DNA from: an uncultured Burkholderiales bacterium
GTDB lineage: Bacteria > Pseudomonadota > Gammaproteobacteria > Burkholderiales > Burkholderiaceae_C
Length of the DNA stretch: 60,166 nucleotides
NCBI GenBank assembly: GCA_937873395.1
Contig: CALMYH010000079.1
Span: forward strand, 1-60,166
Direction of reading: 5' to 3'
Shown: piece by piece, positions 10,032 through 18,249 of the stretch
Numbering within the stretch: the first letter of the stretch is position 1
Layout of the letters: each line of letters opens with the position of its first letter
Made by a program: the position numbers and the translations under genes
The notes under the pieces: generated by a model
The model's input: only the letters and a program-made list of their open reading frames with translations
The model's database searches: none
What the model was told of the DNA's origin: nothing

Positions 10032-10776
10032 CTCCGCCGTGCGTTGCCTGGCCGCCACCACGCTGCTGCTGCTCGCCGGCCCGGCCTGGGCCCAGGCGAG
10101 TGCGCCTGCCCTGCCACTGGTGGTGGGCCAGGGCAGCGCGGGCACCACCTACTCGGTGCCGATCCAGACCCTGCTGTTCTTCACGGCGCTGTCTTTCCTG
10201 CCGGCGGTGCTGTTGTTGATGACGGGCTTCACCCGCATCGTGATCGTGCTGTCGCTGATCCGCCAGGCCCTGGGCACGCAGATGGCGCCGCCCAACCAGG
10301 TGATCGTCGGCCTGTCGCTGTTCCTGACCTTCTTTGTCATGGGGCCGACCCTGGACCGGGTCTACGAGGACGCCTACAAGCCCTATTCCACCAACACGAT
10401 CGGTTTTGAAGAGGCCCTGGAGCGGGCCCAGGTGCCGATGCGCTCCTTCATGCTCAAACAGACCCGCCAATCGGACTTCGAGCTGTTTGCCAACCTGGCG
10501 CGCCTGCCGGCCGACGTGAAAGCCGAAAACGCCCCGTTCCGGGTCCTGGTGCCGGCCTTCGTCACCAGTGAGCTCAAGACCGCCTTCCAGATCGGCTTCA
10601 TGATCTTCATCCCCTTCCTGGTGATCGACATGGTGGTGGCCAGCGTCCTCATGTCGCTGGGCATGATGATGCTATCCCCGGTGCTGGTGGCCCTGCCCTT
10701 CAAGCTGATGCTGTTCGTGCTGGCCGATGGCTGGAATCTGCTGATCGGGTCATTGGCCGCGAGTTTCGCCGTCTGA
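10018..10776 (+). CDS. fliP: Flagellar export gate protein FliP
   Basis: This 252-residue protein has a cleavable signal peptide ending A-W-A-Q-A (about residues 1-26) and four membrane segments. Family blocks present are [18 protein letters not shown] and [20 protein letters not shown]. FliP with FliQ and FliR forms the type III export gate in the MS ring. It overlaps fliO and is followed after 25 bases by fliQ. Confidence 0.97.
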   Translation: MTLRDSAVRCLAATTLLLLAGPAWAQASAPALPLVVGQGSAGTTYSVPIQTLLFFTALSFLPAVLLLMTGFTRIVIVLSLIRQALGTQMAPPNQVIVGLSLFLTFFVMGPTLDRVYEDAYKPYSTNTIGFEEALERAQVPMRSFMLKQTRQSDFELFANLARLPADVKAENAPFRVLVPAFVTSELKTAFQIGFMIFIPFLVIDMVVASVLMSLGMMMLSPVLVALPFKLMLFVLADGWNLLIGSLAASFAV

Positions 10777-10801
10777 ACAACCCCAACACCGCAAACACCC
10801 C

Positions 10802-11071
10802 ATGGACCCGCAAGCCGCCCTCACCTTCGGACAGAACGCCCTGTTCCTGCTGCTCAAGATCGCCGCGCCGGTGCTGGCCACGGTGCTGGCGGTCGGCCTG
10901 TTCGTCAGTCTGTTCCAGGCCCTGACCCAGATCCACGAGGCCACGCTGTCCTTTGTTCCCAAGCTGATCGCCGCGATCGCCGTGTTTGCCATCGCCGGTC
11001 CCTGGATGATGACCACGCTGGTCGAGTTCATCCGCAGCACCATCCTCTCGATCCCGAACTACGCCGTCTGA
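10802..11071 (+). CDS. fliQ: Flagellar export gate protein FliQ
   Basis: This encodes 89 residues with two membrane helices and the FliQ block F-Q-A-L-T-Q-I-H-E-A-T-L-S-F-V-P-K. It is a small subunit of the FliPQR export gate. Length is exactly that of the family. It lies between fliP and fliR with short gaps on each side. Confidence 0.96.
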   Translation: MDPQAALTFGQNALFLLLKIAAPVLATVLAVGLFVSLFQALTQIHEATLSFVPKLIAAIAVFAIAGPWMMTTLVEFIRSTILSIPNYAV

Positions 11072-11099
11072 GTGCCCGATAGCGGCCCCGGAAACAGCC

Positions 11100-11867
11100 A
11101 TGCCCACCTTCACCGAAGCCGACATCATGGCCCTGGTGATGCCGGTGTTCTGGCCGTTCCTGCGCGTGCTGGCCGTCTTCTCCAGCGCGCCCATCTTCTC
11201 GGCCCGCTCGGTGCCGATGCGCACCCGTGTCGCGCTGGCCATGCTGGTGGCCCTGTGTGCCCAGGCCGGTCTGCCGGAGCAGCCCATGGTGGCCCTGACC
11301 GACCCGGCGGCCTTCGAGACCGTGCTGCAGCAGGTGGTCATCGGGGTGGCGATCGGTCTGGCGGTGCGGGTGGTGTTCTCGGCGGTGGAGCTGGCCGGCG
11401 AGTTGATCGGCCTGCAGATGGGCCTGAACTTCGCCGGCTTCTTCGATCCGACCACCAACTCGCAGAGCAGCACGGTGGGCCGCTTCTTCGGCAACACCAC
11501 CATGCTGCTGTTTGTGGTGATGGGCGGCCACCTGATGCTGCTGCAGGTGGTGATCGCCAGTTTCGAGACCTTTCCGGTCGGTGGCAGCGCCCTGGAAGCC
11601 GTGAACCAGCTGCGCCTGCACGAACTCGGTTCGGTGGTGTTCCACTACGGACTCTGGATCGCCCTGCCCATGATCGGCATGCTGCTGTTCATCAACATCG
11701 TGCTCGGTTTCGTCTCGCGCATCGCCCCCCAGATGAACGCCTTTGCCATCGGGTTTCCGCTCACCCTGTCGGCCGGCCTGATCGGGATCGCCTTCACCCT
11801 GCCGATGCTCGACCGCCCGGTGGCGGCCCTGCTTCAGCTGACGACACGCATGTTCATGGGCGGTTGA
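11100..11867 (+). CDS. fliR: Flagellar export gate protein FliR
   Basis: This 255-residue inner-membrane protein has about six membrane segments. FliR blocks such as F-S-A-P-I-F-S-A-R-S-V-P-M-R-T-R and G-E-L-I-G-L-Q-M-G-L-N-F-A-G-F-F-D-P are present. It completes the export gate and closes the flagellar structural run. flhB and flhA are not in this window. It converges with a minus-strand operon 19 bases downstream. Confidence 0.96.
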   Translation: MPTFTEADIMALVMPVFWPFLRVLAVFSSAPIFSARSVPMRTRVALAMLVALCAQAGLPEQPMVALTDPAAFETVLQQVVIGVAIGLAVRVVFSAVELAGELIGLQMGLNFAGFFDPTTNSQSSTVGRFFGNTTMLLFVVMGGHLMLLQVVIASFETFPVGGSALEAVNQLRLHELGSVVFHYGLWIALPMIGMLLFINIVLGFVSRIAPQMNAFAIGFPLTLSAGLIGIAFTLPMLDRPVAALLQLTTRMFMGG

Positions 11868-11886
11868 ACCACCTGGGGCGGGCTGG

Positions 11887-12315
11887 CTACTGCCAGCGAA
11901 GGTCGTACAGGCGCCAGTCGCTGCCCTGACGGCGCCACTCCAGCTCGACGGCATAGGGCGTGATGCGCTCGGGTATCAGTCCCTGGGCGCCGGCCACCAG
12001 CACCTGCGCTTCGGTCCGTCCCAGGTGTGGCGCCTGCGGGTCCACCAGGCTGCGGCGGCCGACCGCAACGATGCGCACCTGCGCATAACGCAGGAACACC
12101 AGTCGCAGGGTGCGTTGTGCCCATTCGGTGTCGAGTTCGCCCTGGGCCCGGAATCGGTCGTCCAGCATGGCCAGCACCGCTGGCGCGTCGCGCGCCTCCA
12201 GGGCGTCCTGCAGCTGCTGCACGGCCTTTTCCAGCGACGCCTGCGGGTCGTCCCGACCGCAGGCGCCGAGGGCAGCGGCCAGGCCCGCCAGCAGGAGCCT
12301 GCGGCGGCGGTTCAT
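11887..12315 (-). CDS. Small lipoprotein of unknown function, third gene of a two-component operon
   Basis: This encodes 142 residues with an N-terminal arginine cluster, a short hydrophobic stretch and a lipobox-like L-A-A-A-L-G-A-C with cysteine at residue 19, so it is probably a lipoprotein. The rest (E-K-A-V-Q-Q-L-Q-D-A-L-E-A-R-D then a beta-rich C-terminal end D-W-R-L-Y-D-L-R-W-Q) has the look of a small NTF2-like cone fold. I do not recognise a named family. Its start overlaps the stop of the response regulator gene as ATGA, so it is translated with that signalling pair and may act in the same response. Confidence 0.7.
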   Translation of the reverse strand: MNRRRRLLLAGLAAALGACGRDDPQASLEKAVQQLQDALEARDAPAVLAMLDDRFRAQGELDTEWAQRTLRLVFLRYAQVRIVAVGRRSLVDPQAPHLGRTEAQVLVAGAQGLIPERITPYAVELEWRRQGSDWRLYDLRWQ

Positions 12316-12941
12316 ACCAGTCCGTTGCGGATCGCGTAGACCGTCAGCTCGGCGTTGTTGCCCAGGTGCAGCTTTTCCAGCACGCGGGCACGGTAGACGC
12401 TGACGGTCTTGGGGCTGAGCATGAGTTCGTCCGCAATCTCCGAGAGTTTCTTGCCCGAGGCAATCTTCTGCAGGGTCTGCAGCTCGCGCTCGGACAGACT
12501 GGCATGCAGCTCCTCGGTCTCCGGCTTGTTGAGCGTGTCCACCAGCATCTGCGCCACCTCGGGCGTGACGTACTTGCGCCCCTGCATCACGGTGCGGATG
12601 GCCGCCACCAGCTCGGCGGGTTCACCGGCCTTGTTGAGGTACCCGCGCGCGCCGGCCCGCAGGCAGCGGATGGCGTACTGGTCTTCCGGGTACATCGACA
12701 CCACCAGGGTCTTGACATCCGAGCCCTCCTCGCGCAGAGCCGCCAGCACCTCCAGGCCGCCGCGGCCAGGCATGTTCAGGTCCAGCACCAGCACGTCGCA
12801 TTCGACCTTGCGCATCTGCTCGCGCAGTTCGGGGTAACTGCCGGCCTCGGCCACCACCTGGATGTCGACCGCTTCGGAAATCGTGTCACGGATGCCCCGG
12901 CGCACCACCGCGTGGTCGTCACACAAAATCACCCGGATCAT
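12312..12941 (-). CDS. NarL/FixJ-type response regulator
   Basis: This 209-residue regulator has an N-terminal receiver domain (acidic pair C-D-D at 7-9, phospho-acceptor D54 in V-L-D-L-N-M-P) and a C-terminal LuxR-type helix-turn-helix (L-S-E-R-E-L-Q-T-L then L-M-L-S-P-K-T-V-S-V-Y-R-A). It is a DNA-binding partner for the HisKA_3-type kinase encoded upstream; the two genes overlap by 23 bases. Location between the flagellar and chemotaxis genes hints at a motility-linked response, but no target is visible. Confidence 0.92.
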   Translation of the reverse strand: MIRVILCDDHAVVRRGIRDTISEAVDIQVVAEAGSYPELREQMRKVECDVLVLDLNMPGRGGLEVLAALREEGSDVKTLVVSMYPEDQYAIRCLRAGARGYLNKAGEPAELVAAIRTVMQGRKYVTPEVAQMLVDTLNKPETEELHASLSERELQTLQKIASGKKLSEIADELMLSPKTVSVYRARVLEKLHLGNNAELTVYAIRNGLV

Positions 12942-14067
12942 CGGCGTCCTCCTTGTTCAACTTGTCGTCCATGTCCATCGCGGCATGGGTCAGCGGCACC
13001 GAAAGAATCACCGAGGTGCCCCGGGGAGAACTGCTGATGTCCAGCCAGCCCTCGACCTTGGCGGCACGCTCCTTCAGGCCCAGCAGCCCGAAAGACTTGG
13101 CCTTGCGCAGGGCCTCGGGCCCCATGCCCCGTCCGTTGTCGGTCACTTCCAGCGTCAGCACACCCTCACGGTCGCTCAGCTCGATCTGCACGGCGCGCGC
13201 CTGTGCGTGCTTGGCCACATTGGTCAGCGCCTCCTGGGCGGTGCGGTAGGCCACCAGCTGGACCTCGCGCGGCACGTCGATCGTCTCGGCGGAACGCCGC
13301 ACCACCACCGACAGACCGGTCCGGCGCTCGAAGTTGGCGGCCAGCCAGAGCACCGCCGCCACCAGGCCCTGGTCAAGAATCGGAGGACGCAGGTTCAGCA
13401 TGATGCGCTGGCTGGCGCCCAGGGCATGCTGCAGCATCTCCATGGCGGTGGCCACATGGCGCTTCATCTCGGGGTCTTCGGCACGCCGCCCGACCCAGGC
13501 CAGATCGAGCTTGACCGCCGCCAGGGCGCCGCCGATGTCGTCATGGATTTCACGGGCGATGTCGGCGCGCTCCTGTTCGATGCTGGTCTGCAGGTGCTCG
13601 GCCAGTTCGCCCAGTCGCTGGCGCGATTCGGCCAGCTCGGCGTCGGCCCGTGCCTTGGCCTTTCGTGTCTGGCTGACCTCGATGGCACGCTCGATCACAT
13701 GCGCCAGGCGTTGCATGTTGTCCTTGAGCAGGTAATCGCTGACGCCCTCGTGCAGGGCTTCGACGGCGGCGGCCTCACCGATGGCGCCCGAGAGGATGAC
13801 GAAGGGGATGTCGGGCCGCAAGGCACGCGAAAGCTGCCAGGCGTCCATGCCGGTGAAGCCGGGCAGGTGGTAGTCGGCCAGAACGATGTCGTGTCCCTCG
13901 GCTTCCAGCTCGCGCTGGAAATCTTCCATGGTGTCGACCAGGCTGAGTTCGCAACGGAACTGGCTGCGCTGGAGCGCGAACTTCACCAGCGCGTGGTCGA
14001 CCCGGGAGTCTTCAAGGTGGAGTATGCGCACCAGGGGACGCTGTTCGGACTCGGAAGGGGCGTTCAT
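12919..14067 (-). CDS. Hybrid protein: N-terminal receiver plus HisKA_3 histidine kinase
   Basis: This 382-residue soluble protein has no membrane segment. A receiver domain comes first (D65 in L-A-D-Y-H-L-P-G), then a coiled linker, a NarX-type dimerisation/phospho-acceptor helix with H175 in R-E-I-H-D-D-I-G-G, and a HATPase domain with D-N-G-R-G-M-G and G-L-L-G-L-K-E-R-A. The receiver-first order means this kinase is itself probably controlled by another phosphodonor, making a cytoplasmic relay to the NarL-type regulator next door. It is divergent from the che operon; the shared 156-base gap holds the sigma-28 promoter for che. Confidence 0.92.
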   Translation of the reverse strand: MNAPSESEQRPLVRILHLEDSRVDHALVKFALQRSQFRCELSLVDTMEDFQRELEAEGHDIVLADYHLPGFTGMDAWQLSRALRPDIPFVILSGAIGEAAAVEALHEGVSDYLLKDNMQRLAHVIERAIEVSQTRKAKARADAELAESRQRLGELAEHLQTSIEQERADIAREIHDDIGGALAAVKLDLAWVGRRAEDPEMKRHVATAMEMLQHALGASQRIMLNLRPPILDQGLVAAVLWLAANFERRTGLSVVVRRSAETIDVPREVQLVAYRTAQEALTNVAKHAQARAVQIELSDREGVLTLEVTDNGRGMGPEALRKAKSFGLLGLKERAAKVEGWLDISSSPRGTSVILSVPLTHAAMDMDDKLNKEDADDPGDFV

Positions 14068-14126
14068 GCAGCGTCAGCGTGGTGCAGGGGACCGGACAAA
14101 GATCACGTCAGGGAATGAAGAAGGTC

Positions 14127-14153
14127 TGAATTTGCCCGGTAATCGGCCGATAA
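14127..14153 (+). promoter_or_regulatory. Sigma-28 (FliA) promoter of the chemotaxis operon
   Basis: The elements are TGAATTTG at 14127-14134, an 11-base spacer, and GCCGATAA at 14146-14153. The enterobacterial FliA consensus is TAAAGTTT-N11-GCCGATAA, so the -10 is a perfect match with exact spacing and the -35 matches at 5 of 8. It lies about 70 bases before the first gene of the che operon. This places the chemotaxis genes in the late flagellar class. Confidence 0.82.
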
Positions 14154-14223
14154 AGCCGCGAAGGCTTCACGAAAATTGTAATGCCCGACACCTTCCCACC
14201 AGCAATCCCAGCCCCAAAGCTCC

Positions 14224-14667
14224 ATGGAACAAGCACCGACGCTGCAGACGACTCCGGCCGTCTCCCTGCCCGTGAACATGGTGGCGGATGTCCAGGACTC
14301 CCTGCTCATGGCCTTGACCGATCTGCAACGCCTGGTCGGCCTGCTGGACCACGCCACCAGCAACCTGCTGGAGCGCTTCGGCAACGCAGAGAGTGCCCTG
14401 GCCCACCTGGCAGGACGTGACAACGAGGACTTGCGAGTGATCCGGACCCAGTTGCACCAGGCCGTGACGGAACTTCAGTTTCACGACATGGCCACCCAGC
14501 TCATCAACCACACCAGCCAGATTCTCCAGGGTTGTGCCTGGCGCCTCGCCGAAGAGGCCATGGAACTGGAAGGCGACGAACAACCCCTGCGACTGGACCC
14601 CATGCCCGAACGCCCGAGCCCGGTGACCCAGAGCGAGATGGACTCCGGATCTGTCGAGCTCTTCTGA
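14224..14667 (+). CDS. Short CheZ-like chemotaxis protein
   Basis: This encodes 147 mainly helical residues. Residues 84-94 (L-Q-F-H-D-M-A-T-Q-L-I) line up with the CheZ catalytic segment D-F-Q-D-L-T-G-Q-V-I: D88 and Q92 keep the i/i+4 spacing of CheZ Asp143 and Gln147 in E. coli, the residues that dephosphorylate CheY-P. The chain is about 65 residues shorter than classical CheZ, and ends D-S-G-S-V-E-L-F. It is first in the che operon, right before cheY, the usual CheZ partner. CheY-P phosphatase activity is an inference; a non-enzymatic CheY-binding role is possible. There is no strong ribosome-binding site before the ATG. Confidence 0.7.
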   Translation: MEQAPTLQTTPAVSLPVNMVADVQDSLLMALTDLQRLVGLLDHATSNLLERFGNAESALAHLAGRDNEDLRVIRTQLHQAVTELQFHDMATQLINHTSQILQGCAWRLAEEAMELEGDEQPLRLDPMPERPSPVTQSEMDSGSVELF

Positions 14668-14739
14668 TCCGGTACGCCTGCCCAGGTTCTCAAGAAACAC
14701 CACCCACTGTCGATATCTGTTCGAAAAACGGAGTACTCC

Positions 14740-15102
14740 ATGCAATCCATCCTCGCCGTAGACGATTCGGCCTCCATGCGCAAGATGGTCTCGTTCACCC
14801 TCACCGGCGCCGGTTTTCACGTGGTCGAGGCGGTGGACGGACAGGACGCTTTCGAGAAAGCCCAGACCCACGCCATCGACCTGGTGCTGACCGACCAGAA
14901 CATGCCGCGCCTGGACGGACTGGGCCTGACGCGCAAGCTGCGGGATCACCCGAAATTCAAGTCAACGCCCATCCTGATCCTCACCACCGAGTCGAGCGAT
15001 GCCATGAAGCAGGCCGGCCGCAGCGCAGGTGCCACGGGCTGGCTGGTCAAGCCCTTCGATCCGGGCCGCCTGATCGAGGTGATCCAGAAGGTCATTCGCT
15101 GA
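14740..15102 (+). CDS. cheY: Chemotaxis response regulator CheY
   Basis: This is a 120-residue single receiver domain. Acid pocket D8/D9, phospho-acceptor D52, switch threonine T82 and lysine K104 (W-L-V-K-P-F) are all in place. It carries the signal from CheA to FliM. Position between the CheZ-like gene and cheA, and the lack of any output domain, support CheY. Spacing to cheA is 34 bases. Confidence 0.93.
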   Translation: MQSILAVDDSASMRKMVSFTLTGAGFHVVEAVDGQDAFEKAQTHAIDLVLTDQNMPRLDGLGLTRKLRDHPKFKSTPILILTTESSDAMKQAGRSAGATGWLVKPFDPGRLIEVIQKVIR

Positions 15103-15136
15103 ACCAGGACCTGGCGTCACCGACAGGAGAACACCC

Positions 15137-17335
15137 ATGGGTGAGATGACAAACGAAACACAACTCGCAGGCGGCAGCTTCGATCTGAGCCAGTTCTACC
15201 AGATCTTCTTCGAGGAGGCCGGGGAAAATCTGGACCAGATGGAGCAGATGCTGCTGCAACTCGATCTGGAGCAGGCGGACGACGAGGAACTCAATGCGAT
15301 CTTCCGCTGCGCCCATTCCATCAAGGGCGGAGCCGCCACCTTCGGGTTTGCCGACGTGGCCGAACTGACGCACCAGATGGAGTCCTTGCTGGACAAACTG
15401 CGCCGACACGAACTCGCTCCGAACGCCGCCATGGTGGATGTGCTGCTGGAGTCGTCGGACGCCCTGCGGCTTCTGCTGGCCCGCCATCAGGGCCGCCCGG
15501 TGGACACCCCCGCCACGGCCAGCCTGGTCGAGCGGATTCGAGTGCTGGCGGCCGGTCAGGCGCCTGCCGCAGGCCCGTCCACCGATCGCGAGGCTCCCCC
15601 CGACCCCTCCCCCCCGGCCGCCACGGTTCAGGCGGACCCCGGCGTGCCCGCACCGACACAGCCCCCGGCCGCGGCAGCCGCCGCTGGCCAACGACAGCTG
15701 GAGATCCACATCGGTCCTCTGGACCACCCGACTCAGGCCGACGGCATCGCCGACCTGTTCCGGGACATCGTCGGCCTGGGCCAGCTTGAGGCACTGCCCT
15801 GCGACCAGACAGACCGGCGCATTTTCCGCGTCCACACCGCCTCCAGCGACAACGAGCTGCTCGACCTGTTCACCTTCCACGTCGGTCGGGAACAGATACG
15901 CATCGTCGACACCGGTGTGCCGGCGCTGCCGGCCGAGTCGGCAGCGCCCCGCGCGGCACCGTCGACGGCCAGTTCTGCCCGCGAGGGGCAGGATTTCGGC
16001 TTCTTTGACGACGCTCCCGGTTCGCCTTCGCCGCCCGCAGTCGATGCCACGGCGCCGACCGGTGCCTCCGCTGCGGCCAACCAGCCCGTCACACCGCCGG
16101 AGCCGGTCCCCGCCCCACGCCCGGCCGCCGCCCGCGCCGAGAACCGGCCCGCGCCAGCAGCTCCCACGGTGGAATCGAGCACCCTGCGGGTGTCGGTGAG
16201 CAAGGTCGACCAGCTGATCAACCTGGTCGGCGAGCTGGTGATCACCCAGGCCATGCTGGCCCAGAAGAGCCGCGAACTCGACGTGTCGCTGAACCAGCAG
16301 CTGCTGGCCGGCCTGGCCGACCTGGACCGCAACACACGCGACCTGCAGGAAGCGGTCATGTCGATCCGCATGATCCCGATGTCGGTGGTGTTCAACCGCT
16401 TCCCGCGCATGCTGCGCGACCTGGCCGGCAAGCTGGGCAAGAAGGTCGAGCTGATCACCCACGGCGAAGCCACCGAACTCGACAAAGGCCTGATCGAGAA
16501 GATCACCGACCCGCTGACCCACCTGATCCGCAACAGCTGCGACCACGGCATCGAGATGCCCGAAGAACGGCGCGTCCGCGGCAAGCCCGAGCACGGCACC
16601 ATCACCCTGTCGGCTTCGCACCAGGGGGGATCCATCCTGATCGAGGTGCGGGACGACGGCAAGGGACTGTCCCGTGCCAAGTTGCTGGCCAAGGCCCGCG
16701 AGAAGGGCATCGAGGCGCCCGACAGCCTCAGCGACAGCGAGGTCTGGAACCTGATCTTCGCGCCGGGATTCTCCACCGCAGCCGAAGTGACCGATGTCTC
16801 CGGCCGCGGTGTGGGCATGGACGTGGTCAAGAAGAACATCACCGCCCTCAACGGCACCGTCGAGATCGATTCGGCCGAAGGCTACGGCATGAGCGTGAAA
16901 GTGCGCCTGCCGCTGACGCTGGCCATCATGGACGGCATGAGCGTACGCGTCAGCGACGAGGTCTACATCCTGCCGCTGTCCAGCGTGATCGAGTCCTTCC
17001 AGATCAACCCCAAGGACATCAACACCGTCGCCCAGGGCGCCCGGCTGGTCAAGGTGCGCGAGGAATACATGCCGGTCATCGAACTGGAGCAGGTGTTCCA
17101 GGTGCCGCGCTTCGAACACAACGCCAGCAGCCCGATCATGGTCGTGATCGAGGCTGACGGCGCACGCGTCGCCCTGATGGTCGACGAGCTGCTCGGCCAG
17201 CAGCAGGTGGTGATCAAGAACCTCGAATCCAACTACCGCAAGGTGCCCAACGTCTCGGGCGCCACGATTCTGGGTGACGGCAAGGTGGCCCTGATTCTCG
17301 ACACCTCCGGACTGGTGCGTCGTTCGCGCCACTGA
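15137..17335 (+). CDS. cheA: Chemotaxis histidine kinase CheA
   Basis: This 732-residue kinase has the order expected of CheA: P1 phosphotransfer domain with H60 in C-A-H-S-I-K-G-G-A; a P2-like CheY-docking region around residues 190-260; proline/alanine-rich linkers; P3 dimerisation helix pair from about residue 350; HATPase domain (I-R-N-S-C-D-H-G-I-E, D-D-G-K-G-L, G-R-G-V-G-M-D-V-V); and a C-terminal CheW-like P5 domain. It couples receptors to CheY and CheB. Neither cheW nor any receptor gene is in the window, so those partners are encoded elsewhere. Confidence 0.97.
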   Translation: MGEMTNETQLAGGSFDLSQFYQIFFEEAGENLDQMEQMLLQLDLEQADDEELNAIFRCAHSIKGGAATFGFADVAELTHQMESLLDKLRRHELAPNAAMVDVLLESSDALRLLLARHQGRPVDTPATASLVERIRVLAAGQAPAAGPSTDREAPPDPSPPAATVQADPGVPAPTQPPAAAAAAGQRQLEIHIGPLDHPTQADGIADLFRDIVGLGQLEALPCDQTDRRIFRVHTASSDNELLDLFTFHVGREQIRIVDTGVPALPAESAAPRAAPSTASSAREGQDFGFFDDAPGSPSPPAVDATAPTGASAAANQPVTPPEPVPAPRPAAARAENRPAPAAPTVESSTLRVSVSKVDQLINLVGELVITQAMLAQKSRELDVSLNQQLLAGLADLDRNTRDLQEAVMSIRMIPMSVVFNRFPRMLRDLAGKLGKKVELITHGEATELDKGLIEKITDPLTHLIRNSCDHGIEMPEERRVRGKPEHGTITLSASHQGGSILIEVRDDGKGLSRAKLLAKAREKGIEAPDSLSDSEVWNLIFAPGFSTAAEVTDVSGRGVGMDVVKKNITALNGTVEIDSAEGYGMSVKVRLPLTLAIMDGMSVRVSDEVYILPLSSVIESFQINPKDINTVAQGARLVKVREEYMPVIELEQVFQVPRFEHNASSPIMVVIEADGARVALMVDELLGQQQVVIKNLESNYRKVPNVSGATILGDGKVALILDTSGLVRRSRH

Positions 17336-17373
17336 GCCGGCAACACCGCCCCCTTCCTCCATCGGTATCGACC

Positions 17374-18249
17374 ATGCTCCAGCCATCCCGAGTTCAGCGC
17401 AGCCCCACGCCCGCACGAAACGATGCGGACCAAGGTCCGTTGGCCGAGGGCCGGGAATTTGTCTGGGGTCCGGCCGATTTTCGACGGATCAAGGACCTGA
17501 TCTACCGCAAGGCCGGCATCAGCCTGCACGACGGCAAGCACGCCATGGTCTACAGCCGGGTGTCCCGGCGACTGCGTGAAACCGGCCACGGCAGTTTCAG
17601 CTCCTATCTCGACTGGCTGGAGCAGCACGATGGCGCCGAATGGCAGGAGTTCATCAACGCCCTGACCACCAACCTGACCGCGTTCTTCCGCGAAGAACAC
17701 CATTTCGGCATCCTGGCCGACCTGCTGCGCGGCGAGCGTGGCCGGCCGTGGCGCATCTGGTGTTCGGCCGCCTCGACCGGCGAGGAGCCCTATTCGATCG
17801 CCATGACCGCGCTTGAGTCACTGGGCGCGGGCGGTCAGTTCGAGATCGTCAACAGTGACATCGATACCCGCGTGCTGGAGACCGCCTCGCGCGGCGTCTA
17901 CAAGATGGAAAGCACCAAGGGGCTGAGCCAGGAGCGGCTGCAGCGCCATTTCATGCGCGGCAAGGGCGCCAATGCCGGTCTGATCCGGGTCAAGCCCGAA
18001 CTCCAGCGGCACATGAGCTTCCAGACCATCAACCTGATTCACGATTTGCCGTTTCGCGAGCCCTTCGACCTGGTGTTCTGTCGCAACGTGATGATTTATT
18101 TCGATGCCGGCACCCAGCGCCAGGTGCTGGAGCGCATCCACCGCGTGATGAAGCCGGGCGGCATGTTGTTCGTCGGCCACGCCGAGAACTTCAGCGATGC
18201 ACGGAACCTGTTCGCCCTGCGCGGAAAGACGGTGTATGAAAGGCTTTGA
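17374..18249 (+). CDS. cheR: Chemotaxis protein methyltransferase CheR
   Basis: This encodes 291 residues: an N-terminal all-helical domain (F-R-R-I-K-D-L-I-Y-R-K-A-G-I-S-L) and an S-adenosylmethionine-binding domain with S-A-A-S-T-G-E-E-P-Y-S-I-A-M and F-C-R-N-V-M-I-Y-F-D. It methylates receptor glutamates during adaptation. The first 25 residues are variable. Its end overlaps the cheD start by 14 bases. Confidence 0.96.
   Translation: MLQPSRVQRSPTPARNDADQGPLAEGREFVWGPADFRRIKDLIYRKAGISLHDGKHAMVYSRVSRRLRETGHGSFSSYLDWLEQHDGAEWQEFINALTTNLTAFFREEHHFGILADLLRGERGRPWRIWCSAASTGEEPYSIAMTALESLGAGGQFEIVNSDIDTRVLETASRGVYKMESTKGLSQERLQRHFMRGKGANAGLIRVKPELQRHMSFQTINLIHDLPFREPFDLVFCRNVMIYFDAGTQRQVLERIHRVMKPGGMLFVGHAENFSDARNLFALRGKTVYERL

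Noticed and set aside
15092-17416. Long open frame antisense to cheA (774 codons)
   Set aside because: High-GC shadow: cheA on the plus strand has all domains in order, and the antisense product is histidine/glycine-rich with no recognisable motif.
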